Assembly: GCA_934446675.1 (NCBI GenBank) | Contig: CAKSEL010000005.1 | Coordinates: forward strand, 62,001-126,000 | Length of the DNA: 64,000 nt | Direction: 5' to 3' | Origin: an uncultured Eubacteriales bacterium | GTDB taxonomy: Bacteria; Bacillota; Clostridia; Oscillospirales; CAG-382 | Shown: one piece after another, positions 20,837 through 29,775 of the stretch | How the letters are laid out: each line of letters starts with the position of its first letter | Numbering within the stretch: the first letter of the stretch is position 1 | The notes under the pieces: model-generated | What the model saw: only the letters and a program-made list of their open reading frames with translations | Told to the model about the DNA's origin: nothing | The model's database searches: none | Position numbers and translations under genes: made by a program

Positions 20837-20892
20837 TGATAATCATTTTCAAATTACCGTGACAGTATAGCATAAACACTTGATTTTGTCAA
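20837..20892 (-). promoter_or_regulatory. znu promoter with Fur/Zur-like operator
   Basis: TTGACA (20887-20892) and TATACT (20864-20869) are 17 bases apart on the minus strand. At 20837-20851 lies TGATAATCATTTTCA, a 7-1-7 inverted repeat of the Fur/Zur/PerR class with one mismatch, centred about 13 bases after the expected start site. This is a repressor position. Confidence 0.75.
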
Positions 20893-20900
20893 GAGAAAAG

Positions 20901-20932
20901 CAAAAAAATAAAGCCGTCGCAAAGGACGGCTT
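20901..20932 (-). terminator. Terminator of addA
   Basis: Stem GCCGTC/GACGGC (20913-20929, loop of six) is followed on the minus strand by TTTATTTTTTT. Confidence 0.85.
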
Positions 20933-20947
20933 GCAGTCAAAGCTGTT

Positions 20948-23900
20948 TTACAGGCTCACTTCTATGCTTTTCATAAGCTCAAACGAGAAAATGACCGCTT
21001 TTTTTATTTTTCCTTTTGTAATGCGCTCAACCGCCGTGCAGTAGATACGCAGCTGTTCGGCGTGACGGTTTATGAGTATGCTTTCGGCGTCTCTGCCGCT
21101 CACCTTATCGGTTTTGAAATCCACAACGGTATACGTTCCGTCGGCACTGCGGTAATAAAGGTCGATAACTCCCTGCACAAGCAGTTTTGCCTTATCTTTT
21201 TCGATATTTTCCGAAAATTCCGACGCATCGGTTTCAAGATTAAATCTGCGTTCGCGAAAGACCTTTACGCTGTTTTTTATTTCATCATAAAGCGACGTTT
21301 TGAAAAACTCATCGAGCTTTTCCGTATCCAGCATTTCTCTTGTGCGCTTATCAATGAACTGCTCTTCTGCAAGTCTGTCAGCTTCGGCTTCGCAGCCGTG
21401 CTCCGCGCATTTTTCATAATCTGCAAACTGCATGAACAAATGCATTGCCGTACCGCGTTCGCCGGCATCCGGCTTTATATCCGAAACGGCAAAATCCGGC
21501 ACTGTTTTAAGGTCGCGCTTTGCGGCATAGAGCATTTCTCCGTCGTCGTCGAGAAGTCCCGACTTTAACTGCGACACCGTAAGCTTTGACGGAAGTCTTG
21601 TAAGCAGTTTATCGGGATATTCAAACTTTCCGTTTTCCGAAAGTCTTTCAAGCAGCTCTTTATCGGGTTCAAACACTTCGCGTTCCACCGCGTCCTGTCC
21701 GTCCGCAGTATCACGGGCAGACATCTCATATTCAAAGCACACGCACGAAAGAATACTATCAAGGTTTTGCGCTGTCGGAAAGCAATCTTTTTCAAAGTCC
21801 TGCGGTATTCCCGCTGTTTCTCTGAATATACGGGCGCAGTCCTCGTTCATTATGCAGTTCAGCACCGCCTCGAGATAGCACGAAACGTCAGAGAAATTAC
21901 CCGACACCGAGTTTACATAGCAGCGTCTTAAAACTTTGGTTATATCGTTCTTTACTGCAGCCGTCATAAACAGATAATCTCTCGCACGGGTAAGCGCAAC
22001 GTAGAGAATTCTCATTTCCTCGGCTATTCCGGCAGATTTTTCGGTATTTGCGCATATCTTTCTGAACGGCGTATCTACGGACGTTCTTCCCGTCGCGCTC
22101 GACTGGGATTTCAGCATCTCGACGTCCTTTAATTTCATGCCTATTCCGCAGTCATACGACATTACGACGCTCTGAGTTTCGTTTCTGAATTTCGACGCAA
22201 GGCTTGAAACAAAGCATACCGGAAATTCAAGACCTTTTGAGCCGTGCATTGTCATTAGCTTTACGCTGTCGTTCCCGACAAGCTGCTCTGCCTTTTCTTC
22301 CGCTTTTTCGGACGAGTCGCGGATATATTCAAGAAACGCGCCTATTCCGCGGAAAGAAGTATTTGTATAGCTCCTTGCCATTTCGTAGAGTTTCATCAGG
22401 TTTCTGCGCCTGTCCGAGCACACGTCGGGAGTATCTCCGTTAAACACGGGGCTTGAACAGATATTAAGCAGATCCGCGTCGGTATAAAGCTGCCAGACAA
22501 ACTCGCCCGCATTTTTTCCGCGCGACATTGTTCTGTAAAAGTCAAGCTTTTCGGTAAAATCGCGGCATTTATCCCCTAAAGGCGTTCCGCCGTTGATTTC
22601 AGCATACGCCTTTACCGAAAGATACAGCTTTGTTTTGGGAAAAGCCGCCTTGATGACGCAAAGTTCATCATCAGAAAATCCTCCCGGCACCGAACGCATA
22701 TATCCGGCAAGCTGAATATCGCGCAGAGGGTTATCTATACTGTTAAGTATACAAAGCGCAAGCAGTATTTCTTTTTTCTCATAAAAGCTCTCTCCGACGT
22801 CGCAGTACACGGGAATACCGTATTCCGACAGCACCCCGGAGTATATTTTAAGCGCTTTTCTGGAGCGCGTCAGCACCGCAACGTCCGAAAATCTGAATGT
22901 TTTTCCTTCGCCGTCACGGTAATTCTCATTATTTACAATTTCAAGTATCTTTTTTGCTATGATCTGCGCCTCAGCCTGTTCGGCGCTTATTTCATCGCCG
23001 TCCTCCGGCAGTTTACAGTCTGCGACAATAAGCTCCGCCTTTGATTTTACCGGCACGTTTTCAATACGTGAAAAGCTGAGCGCGTCGCCGTCCTCATAAT
23101 CTTTGCCCATAAGCCGCACAAACAGGAAATTCGTAAGCTCTATAACGCTCTGCGCACATCTGAAATTATCCTGCATGAATATGCGCTTTGTGCATGAGTC
23201 GGTATCGCAGTCCGAAAACGACGCCCTGTAAGATTTGAAAATATCCGGTCTTGCTCCGCGGAATCTGTATATACTCTGCTTTATATCGCCGACCATAAAA
23301 CGCGAATTTTCCGTGCCGTTTTTATCGGTACGTGCAATAAGCTTAAAAATTTCGTCCTGGAGAGGATTTACGTCCTGATATTCGTCTATGTATATTTCCT
23401 TGAACCGTTCTCTCAAAGAAAGCGCGGTTTCGGAGGGCTGTCCCGGATTATTCTCATCTGTCAGCAGCTTTATTGTAAGGTGTTCGACGTCGTTGAAATC
23501 GAGAATACCGAGCTGATTTTTGGTTTCTTCGAGCCGTCTTGAAAATTCGTCTTCAAGCGCGAACATTACGCAAAGCACCTCTGAGCAGTCAAGCGCGCAA
23601 AGCCGCATAACTCTTTCAGCGGTACAGTACATATCCGCAAGTTTTTTACGGATATTATCCGCGCACTCGCTCTTTGCGGTCTTTACGATCTCGCAAAGCT
23701 CCTTATCGGGATAATTTCTGACGCTTCCGAGCTTTTGAGCCGCAAAATTTCTCACCGCGTCCCTTGCCGCGGTATAATCCCTTTCCGAAACGGCTTTTAA
23801 AAGCAATTCGACGTTCTGTACGTCCGCAGACACCGACGGAAGATACTTATTTTCAAGCTGATCGCCGTCAGCACACATTTTTTCCAGAGCGCAAAGCGTA

Positions 23901-24595
23901 TTAAGCTGCTCCGAAAGCAATTTCTGCGAATAGCTCTTTAAATATCTGCCGTATTGACTTTGGAAAAAGTCTTTTGCCGTTCTGACGTCATCATACATTG
24001 AAAGCACGCGTTGTTTTGTCTTTTCGGGATCTGTATCGGCTCTGAGGTGTGCGTCAAGTCCGAGCAGCAGTCCGACAAAGTTTTCGTCGTCTCTTGCGCC
24101 GGAAAACATTTCGCTCACGTTTACGAGTCTGTCGGAAAAGTCTTTATCTTCGCTTTCAAAAGCGTCGGACAGCGTTCTGTTCATGATTTTTTCGCGTATG
24201 ACCTGCATTTCGGCGTCATCTGCAATTCTTACCGCAGCATTAAGCCCGAGTTTCTGGAAATTTTTACGCACAACGTCATAGCAGAACGCGTTTATTGTAC
24301 TTATATTTGCCTGTGGCAGCAGCGCGATATTACGCAGAATTTTTTTATTTGACGGATCTTTCAGAGCGGCGTCGGAGAGTTTTTTTCTGATTCTGTCCGA
24401 AAGCTCCTTTGCGGCAGACGTAGTGAATGTAACTACGAGAAAATCCGTTACATTACAGTCGTCATTTTTATCGCAGAGTCTATTTATTATTCTTTGGGTA
24501 AGGACTGCGGTTTTTCCGCTGCCTGCTCCTGCGGAAACAAGCAGAGAGCAATTTCTCTGATCCACTGCTGCTTTTTGGGATTTTGTAAGTTCCAC
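20948..24595 (-). CDS. addA: ATP-dependent helicase/nuclease subunit A
   Basis: A 1215-residue UvrD-family helicase with a C-terminal nuclease domain, of the AddA (RexA) type that processes double-strand DNA ends for recombination. Walker A is in VSAGAGSGKTAVLTQRI (about residues 20-36), motif II in IYIDEYQDVNPLQ, and later helicase motifs include VGDIKQSIYRFRGARPD, LMTMHGSKGLEFPVCFV and ILYVALTRARD. The RecB-type nuclease residues lie in ERGTAMHLFMQF and GVIDLYYRSADGTYTVVDFKTD. The start is GTG 24593-24595 with GGAAAGGAG upstream. The usual partner addB, normally directly upstream, is not present in the window; element B lies there. Confidence 0.95.
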   Translation of the reverse strand: MELTKSQKAAVDQRNCSLLVSAGAGSGKTAVLTQRIINRLCDKNDDCNVTDFLVVTFTTSAAKELSDRIRKKLSDAALKDPSNKKILRNIALLPQANISTINAFCYDVVRKNFQKLGLNAAVRIADDAEMQVIREKIMNRTLSDAFESEDKDFSDRLVNVSEMFSGARDDENFVGLLLGLDAHLRADTDPEKTKQRVLSMYDDVRTAKDFFQSQYGRYLKSYSQKLLSEQLNTLCALEKMCADGDQLENKYLPSVSADVQNVELLLKAVSERDYTAARDAVRNFAAQKLGSVRNYPDKELCEIVKTAKSECADNIRKKLADMYCTAERVMRLCALDCSEVLCVMFALEDEFSRRLEETKNQLGILDFNDVEHLTIKLLTDENNPGQPSETALSLRERFKEIYIDEYQDVNPLQDEIFKLIARTDKNGTENSRFMVGDIKQSIYRFRGARPDIFKSYRASFSDCDTDSCTKRIFMQDNFRCAQSVIELTNFLFVRLMGKDYEDGDALSFSRIENVPVKSKAELIVADCKLPEDGDEISAEQAEAQIIAKKILEIVNNENYRDGEGKTFRFSDVAVLTRSRKALKIYSGVLSEYGIPVYCDVGESFYEKKEILLALCILNSIDNPLRDIQLAGYMRSVPGGFSDDELCVIKAAFPKTKLYLSVKAYAEINGGTPLGDKCRDFTEKLDFYRTMSRGKNAGEFVWQLYTDADLLNICSSPVFNGDTPDVCSDRRRNLMKLYEMARSYTNTSFRGIGAFLEYIRDSSEKAEEKAEQLVGNDSVKLMTMHGSKGLEFPVCFVSSLASKFRNETQSVVMSYDCGIGMKLKDVEMLKSQSSATGRTSVDTPFRKICANTEKSAGIAEEMRILYVALTRARDYLFMTAAVKNDITKVLRRCYVNSVSGNFSDVSCYLEAVLNCIMNEDCARIFRETAGIPQDFEKDCFPTAQNLDSILSCVCFEYEMSARDTADGQDAVEREVFEPDKELLERLSENGKFEYPDKLLTRLPSKLTVSQLKSGLLDDDGEMLYAAKRDLKTVPDFAVSDIKPDAGERGTAMHLFMQFADYEKCAEHGCEAEADRLAEEQFIDKRTREMLDTEKLDEFFKTSLYDEIKNSVKVFRERRFNLETDASEFSENIEKDKAKLLVQGVIDLYYRSADGTYTVVDFKTDKVSGRDAESILINRHAEQLRIYCTAVERITKGKIKKAVIFSFELMKSIEVSL

Positions 24596-24657
24596 GGGAA
24601 CACGGCTCCTTTCCTGCTTCTTTTTTAGGAAAAATTGCTACACTTGTGTATGGATAA

Positions 24658-25264
24658 TTTTTGCCTGTTTTGGGCGGAAACGGATTATTCACTTCCACTT
24701 GCAGCTCTATACTGACGCTTTTCTACGGAGAAAAGTCCTCCTGCGAGGATAAACTATCGAAAAGCCGTTCGCCGCTCAAACGCCGCCGCGAAAGCGTGGC
24801 TACGTGGAGGATTTCGCGCACCGAAACAAACAGCGCCTCCAAAAGCTCAAAAATCCTCATTTTACACTGTCCACAAAGCTATGTTGCGAAATCGCCGCGC
24901 GACAGGCGCGCGGATATGGGGTTTTGTACGAAGTTCCAGTTTTATCGGCGCAAGTGTTATTTTTTATATAATCTCGCAGTCAACAGGACACACTTTTCCG
25001 ACCAGCTTGCCTACGGCAAGATGACTTTGCTTAACATTAGTTTAATGTTTCGTTATTGCGGAGTAATTTCACTTTTCAAAGTAACCCTTTGTACTGAGTT
25101 TCCATAGTTTACTCACGCACCTGCTTACATCTGAGTTCGCAGTCCTGCCGTTCGACTGCAAACGGTACAAGCTGGCGGCACAGAGCATCCCACAACTTTT
25201 TTCTAATTTAGGGGCTTCCGTTTTCTTTGCAGCTTTCTTTCTAAAAAGAAAGCGCGTACCCCTT
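24658..25264. repeat. Intergenic repeat element B (single-unit type)
   Basis: About 0.6 kb between addA and der with no credible gene. It is collinear with element C: the head hairpin CTTTTCTACGGAGAAAAG (24718-24735), a cassette hairpin, the 46-bp core at 24889-24934, GTCAACAGGAC at about 24979, the stem CTTGCC/GGCAAG at about 25006-25020, and a tail shared with C from about 25115 to 25264. The tail holds the GTTCGCAGTC/GACTGCAAAC hairpin (25135-25163). Its cassette is the type also seen in A-left and D (CGCCGCTCAAACGCCGC), not the CAAGGG type of C. It ends 12 bases from the der stop codon. Confidence 0.85.
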
Positions 25265-25275
25265 CGTTACATCAA

Positions 25276-26604
25276 CTAACTTTCGTCGCCGCCTTTTTCG
25301 CGGATAACGAGTTTAATGGGAGTACCCTCAAAGCCAAAGACTTCGCGAAGTTTATTTTCGATATATCTCTGATAAGAGAAATGGAAGAGTTCAGCGTTAT
25401 TAACGAACAGCACGAAAGTAGGAGCCTTAACGCCGGTCTGAGTCATATAATAGATTTTAAGGCGTTTACCCTTATCCGTCGGAGGCTGAACGCGTGTAGT
25501 TGCGTCGGCGAGGACATCATTGAGCATACCGGTGGATATTCTCATAGAGCTTTGGTCATTAACGTAATTTATAAGCTCATAAACGCGGTCCACTCTCTGA
25601 CCTGTCTTAGCGGAAATAAAGAGTATAGGCGCATAAGTCATATAGGAAAGTGCGGCGTAAACGTCTTTTCTGTACTCGTCCATTGTATGGGTATCTTTCT
25701 CGACAAGATCCCACTTATTAATAACTATAATAACAGCCTTACCGCTTTCATGCGCAATACCGGCAACTCTTTCGTCCTGTGCGGTAACGCCCTCCGTTGC
25801 GTCGATTACAACAAGGCAGACATCTGCGCGTTCAACCGCCATTTCGGCTCTCAGCACGCTGTATCTTTCAATATTATCTGTAAGCTTTCCGGTTTTGCGT
25901 ATACCGGCTGTATCTATAAAGACATATTTTCCGAACTTATTTTCAACCTCGGAGTCAATAGCGTCTCTTGTAGTGCCTGCAACGTCTGAAACTATCATTC
26001 TCTTTGCGCCGAGAATATAATTGACAAGCGAGCTTTTGCCGGCATTCGGTCTGCCGATTACCGCCACCTTTACGGAATCGTCGTCGGTTTCTTCCTCTGT
26101 CTGTTCGGGCATAAGCTCGCAAACCCTGTCAAGCACATCTCCCGTGCCGCTTCCGTGAACCGAGCTTACGGCATACGGATCTCCGAGACCGAGTTCATAA
26201 AACTCGTATATTTCCGGCGGAGGCGCACCGATAGAGTCCACCTTATTTACGCAAAGCACGACGGGTTTGCCGGACTTTCTCAAGAATGTTCCTATCTCCC
26301 TGTCGTCCGCGGCAAGTCCGCTCCTTATATCCGTCATAAAGATTATAACGTCGGCGCTGTCTATTGCTATCTGCGCCTGAGCCTTTATATGCGACATAAT
26401 TATGTCGTTTGTGTCGGGTTCGATACCTCCGGTATCTATCATCATCATCTTTTTTCCGCACCACTCGACTTCAAAATACAGTCTGTCGCGCGTAACGCCG
26501 GGAGTATCCTCGACTATGGCTATTCTTTTTCCGGCAACCTTATTGAAAAAGGTGCTTTTGCCGACATTCGGTCTGCCGACGATTGCTATTATTGGTTTTG
26601 ACAT
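25276..26604 (-). CDS. der: Ribosome biogenesis GTPase Der (EngA)
   Basis: A 442-residue protein with two tandem TrmE-Era-type G domains and a C-terminal KH-like domain, needed for 50S subunit maturation. The first G domain has GRPNVGKSTFFNK, DTGG and NKVD; the second has GRPNAGKSSLVN, DTAG and NKWD. The KH-like end contains FVNNAELFHFSYQRYIENKLR. The ATG at 26604 follows the DUF512 gene by 35 bases, an association common in Clostridia, so the two are probably co-transcribed. Element B lies after the stop codon. Confidence 0.98.
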   Translation of the reverse strand: MSKPIIAIVGRPNVGKSTFFNKVAGKRIAIVEDTPGVTRDRLYFEVEWCGKKMMMIDTGGIEPDTNDIIMSHIKAQAQIAIDSADVIIFMTDIRSGLAADDREIGTFLRKSGKPVVLCVNKVDSIGAPPPEIYEFYELGLGDPYAVSSVHGSGTGDVLDRVCELMPEQTEEETDDDSVKVAVIGRPNAGKSSLVNYILGAKRMIVSDVAGTTRDAIDSEVENKFGKYVFIDTAGIRKTGKLTDNIERYSVLRAEMAVERADVCLVVIDATEGVTAQDERVAGIAHESGKAVIIVINKWDLVEKDTHTMDEYRKDVYAALSYMTYAPILFISAKTGQRVDRVYELINYVNDQSSMRISTGMLNDVLADATTRVQPPTDKGKRLKIYYMTQTGVKAPTFVLFVNNAELFHFSYQRYIENKLREVFGFEGTPIKLVIREKGGDES

Positions 26605-26639
26605 TATTTTATCTCTCCGTTCCGGGGATTTTCCAAAAT

Positions 26640-27956
26640 TTATTCGTATATTCCGAGCGCCGCGTCAACAAACGCGTCTCCGCCCGGTCTTACCGGCACT
26701 ATTTTTACGCCGAGTTTTTCCGAAAGCTCATCTACCGACATATTATCGAGAAACAAGTCCTTTTCATATCTCAGCATAACGTCGGGGATTATAAGCTCCT
26801 GACCGAGTTCCTTATCCTTAAGCTGCTCATAGAGATCCTGTCCCGTAAGCAGTCCGCTGACGGTTATGGTATGACCGAAAAAGTTATTCACGGCACGGTA
26901 GACATGGTATTCAAGCCCGTCAAAATTTTCTTCAAGCAGTTTGCTCATCTTACTTATGGAATCATATGCGCTGACGCCCGTCACCGACGAAACAACGCGC
27001 TTATTTTCAAGGACAAATCCTTCGTCCTTTAGTTCTTCTATACGCATTTCCGTTTCTTCGCACTGATTGCGTATCAGTCCGACGCCGTTATCAAGCTGCG
27101 GATAGCCGTCGTAATAATCCTCGCCGGGCAGCTCCATTTCAGCCGTGAGATACCATTCGTCCGAGCACTGGACAAAGTACATTCCGAACTTTTCCATAAA
27201 CTCGTTTCTCTTTCTGTCAACAAGTGCGATAACGTCTATTGCGTCCTGCTTTCCGAAAGGTTCGAGAGGATAAAGACCGTCCCTGTACTTTGTAAGTCCC
27301 GACGGCACGACCGCGATACTTTCAACATACGGAAAATACTCCGACAGATCATCAAGCGTTCTTTCAAGCTCTTTGCCGTCGTTAAGTCCTTTACAGAGAA
27401 CTATCTGGCAGTTCATATATATTCCGCCGTCCTTGAACACTTTAAGATATTCAAGGCTCTGTCCGGCAAAGCGGTTATTCATCATTTTACAGCGAAGTTC
27501 GGGGTTTGTGGTATGCACCGAAATATTTATCGGGCTTATACGCATTTTCACAAGCCTGTCCACTTCTTCGCGCTTCATATTGGTAAGCGTTACGTAGTTT
27601 CCGTAGAAAAACGACATTCTCGAATCGTCGTCCTTGAAATAGCACTGTTCGCGCATACCCGGCGGGTTCTGGTCTATAAAACAGAACACGCACTTATTCT
27701 TGCATGAGTGCTTTTCGTCCATGAGATAGGTGTCGAAATCAAGTCCGAGGTCGTCATACTGCGGCTTTTTTACGGTTATCTCAAGCGGTTCTCCGCGGCG
27801 CTCAAGCGCAATTATCAGTTTCTTTTCGGTAATATAAAACCGATAGTCAAGAACGTCGTTGATAGCGTTTCCGTTTATCGAAACAATTACGTCGCCGGGC
27901 AATATTTTATGTTTTTCGGCTATTGAATTTTTATTTACCTTTGCAATTTTTACCAT
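26640..27956 (-). CDS. DUF512 family protein with PDZ-like N-terminus and radical-SAM-like cysteines
   Basis: A 438-residue protein. The first 60 residues form a PDZ-like domain (LPGDVIVSINGNAINDVLDYRFYI). It is followed by CKNKCVFCF (Cys 85, 89 and 92), a CxxxCxxC radical-SAM-type cluster motif, and then the DUF512 domain, ending in VPVRPGGDAFVDAALGIYE. Proteins of this architecture commonly lie next to der in Clostridia, which suggests a link to ribosome or translation functions, but the reaction is not known. Transcription probably continues into der. Confidence 0.88.
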   Translation of the reverse strand: MVKIAKVNKNSIAEKHKILPGDVIVSINGNAINDVLDYRFYITEKKLIIALERRGEPLEITVKKPQYDDLGLDFDTYLMDEKHSCKNKCVFCFIDQNPPGMREQCYFKDDDSRMSFFYGNYVTLTNMKREEVDRLVKMRISPINISVHTTNPELRCKMMNNRFAGQSLEYLKVFKDGGIYMNCQIVLCKGLNDGKELERTLDDLSEYFPYVESIAVVPSGLTKYRDGLYPLEPFGKQDAIDVIALVDRKRNEFMEKFGMYFVQCSDEWYLTAEMELPGEDYYDGYPQLDNGVGLIRNQCEETEMRIEELKDEGFVLENKRVVSSVTGVSAYDSISKMSKLLEENFDGLEYHVYRAVNNFFGHTITVSGLLTGQDLYEQLKDKELGQELIIPDVMLRYEKDLFLDNMSVDELSEKLGVKIVPVRPGGDAFVDAALGIYE

Positions 27957-27994
27957 AAAGCGCCGTCTCCGTGAATTTTATTGCCAAACAAAGC

Positions 27995-28036
27995 AAAAAG
28001 GAAGGACTTGCACAAATTTCGGCAAAACCTTCCCTT
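27995..28036 (-). terminator. Terminator of the yceD-rpmF transcript
   Basis: On the minus strand GGGAAGG pairs with CCTTCC across a loop of about 20 bases, followed by TTTTTG. Confidence 0.6.
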
Positions 28037-28077
28037 ATTTTCGCTTTTTTTAGACACCTTTATGCGCAAATTCAAGC

Positions 28078-28275
28078 TTACGCCTCAGTTGCCTTGGTCT
28101 CTGTGGAAATGTATTCCTTGCCGGCATATGTTCCGCAGTTCTTGCAAACTCTGTGAGACAGAATAAACTCTCCGCACTTAGGGCACTTTGTCATGCCGGG
28201 CAAGCCGAGCTTCCAAACATTGCTGCGTCTCTTGTCGCGTCTCGCCTTGGAGACCTTTCTCTTCGGTACTGCCAT
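28078..28275 (-). CDS. rpmF: 50S ribosomal protein L32
   Basis: A 65-residue L32 of the zinc-binding form: CPKC (Cys 31 and 34) and CKNC (Cys 44 and 47). The N-terminus MAVPKRKVSKARRDKRRS is the family hallmark. It is preceded 64 bases upstream by the yceD-family gene, the usual partner in bacteria. AGGAGG-like sequence (TAGGAGGTGCC) lies upstream of ATG 28275. Confidence 0.98.
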   Translation of the reverse strand: MAVPKRKVSKARRDKRRSNVWKLGLPGMTKCPKCGEFILSHRVCKNCGTYAGKEYISTETKATEA

Positions 28276-28339
28276 TTTTACGGCACCTCCTAAATCTTGT
28301 ATTATTTTTAATTACTAATTCAAAGCAAAGACTATTGTA

Positions 28340-28867
28340 CTACTTTTCTTCGCGGTTGTCAAGAAGTTTTTTCAAATCCGCAAGACCTTTATTACTCTTT
28401 TTTTCCGGCTTACAGGAGCATGTGCCGAAATTGAGGTCGGTTCCGCAGACCGGGCAAAGACCTTTACAGTCCTCGCGGCAGAGCACCTTTGACGGAAATT
28501 CGAGGTAAAAAACGGTTCTCGCCGTCTCTCCCGCGTCCAAAACTCCTCCCGGAGCCTCCACATAGTCGGTACTCTCATCTGAAATCTTCTTTGCCACGCC
28601 GAAGCGTGCGTCTATATCAAAAGTCTTTGTTACGTCTTTAGCGCATCTCGCACAAACAGATGCGTACTCTCCGGTAAGCTTCATTTCAAGACAGATAAAG
28701 CTATCGGTATTATTTCTTCCGTCCGCCTGTTCAAAAACTCTTCCCTTTACCTTTACGGGTTCGGAGAACGTTGCGTCAGCCTGATTCATAAGTTCAGGCT
28801 CAAGGCAGAAATCAAACGGAATTTCTTTTGTCTCGCCGTTATATATTTTTGAAACGTCGATTTTCAC
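28340..28867 (-). CDS. YceD/DUF177 family protein
   Basis: A 175-residue protein of the DUF177 (YceD) family, which is linked to 23S rRNA processing and is nearly always encoded before rpmF. The conserved C-terminal cysteine region is present (CREDCKGLCPVCGTDLNFGTCSC), as is a CARC pair near residue 75. These suggest metal binding. The start is GTG 28867 with GGAGG about 12 bases upstream. It is transcribed from the consensus promoter just upstream. Confidence 0.88.
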   Translation of the reverse strand: MKIDVSKIYNGETKEIPFDFCLEPELMNQADATFSEPVKVKGRVFEQADGRNNTDSFICLEMKLTGEYASVCARCAKDVTKTFDIDARFGVAKKISDESTDYVEAPGGVLDAGETARTVFYLEFPSKVLCREDCKGLCPVCGTDLNFGTCSCKPEKKSNKGLADLKKLLDNREEK

Positions 28868-28933
28868 GGTTTTTTATTCCTCCGCGTTTTTTACTGTCGC
28901 ACAAGCGATATGCTCCTTGACAGTAACAGAATT

Positions 28934-28962
28934 ATTATACACTGCAAAGTTCTGTTTGTCAA
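28934..28962 (-). promoter_or_regulatory. Consensus sigma-A promoter of yceD-rpmF
   Basis: TTGACA (28957-28962) and TATAAT (28934-28939) on the minus strand are separated by exactly 17 bases. Confidence 0.85.
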
Positions 28963-29017
28963 CAGATAAAAAGAGGTAAATGTGAACACTGAGTAAATAT
29001 TTATTTTTTAGGGGGTG

Positions 29018-29768
29018 TGACTATTTGGGTGAAAACGGGCTATTCTCTTCAAAGTGCAACTTTATACCGGCACTTTTCTGTGGAGAAAAGCTGAAAGATG
29101 TTTTATGTTTGGCTAAGTGTTGCTTATTTTTGGCAGAAACGGATTATCCACTGCCACTTGCAAGTCTATACTGACGCTTTTCTACGGAGAAAAGTCCTCC
29201 TACGAGGATAAACTATCGAAAAGCCGTTCAAGGGACTACTCGCCCCTTGACAATCCCCCGACGGGAGGATTTTGCCCAAAGTAGGATATTTTTCTCCACC
29301 GCATCTCTTACAAAAGTGACCGCCTTGCTACTATGGTACGTCCGTGTAACTTACGGCAAAATCGCCGCGCGACAGGCGCGCGGATATGGGGTTCTGTACG
29401 AAGTAAAACTATTTTCGACAAAAGTGTTACTTTTAATATACTCAAACAGTCAACGGGACTCGTTTTTCCGCCCAGCTCGCTTGCGCGAGATGACTTTTAC
29501 AAATGTTAGTTTGTTGTTTGGGTGGTGCGAAGTGAAATTTTAGCTTTATTTCGCTGTTGCAAAGTAATTTCACTTTCCAAAGTTACCCATAGCACACAAT
29601 TTCCATAGCTTGCTTCGGCACCTGCTTACATCTGAGTTCGCAGTCCTACTGTTTGACTGCGAACGGTACAAGCTGGCGGCACAGAGTATCCCATAGTCTT
29701 TTTCTAATTTATGGGCTATTGTTTTCTTTGCAGCTTTCCTTTTAAAAAGAAAGTGCGTACCCTTCGTA
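29018..29768. repeat. Intergenic repeat element C (single-unit type)
   Basis: About 0.75 kb between yceD and gyrB with no credible gene. It has the outer end module (TTCAAAGTGC at about 29048) seen at both ends of A, then the head hairpin shared with B (29176-29193). Next come the cassette hairpin TTCAAGGG/CCCCTTGA (29227-29251), the 46-bp core at 29359-29404 (identical to that of D), GTCAACGGGAC at about 29448, and the stem CTCGC/GCGAG at about 29475-29488. The tail shared with B (about 29614-29766) includes the perfect 10-bp hairpin GTTCGCAGTC/GACTGCGAAC (29636-29664). It ends just before the gyrB stop codon. Confidence 0.85.
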
Positions 29769-29775
29769 CCCCTCC

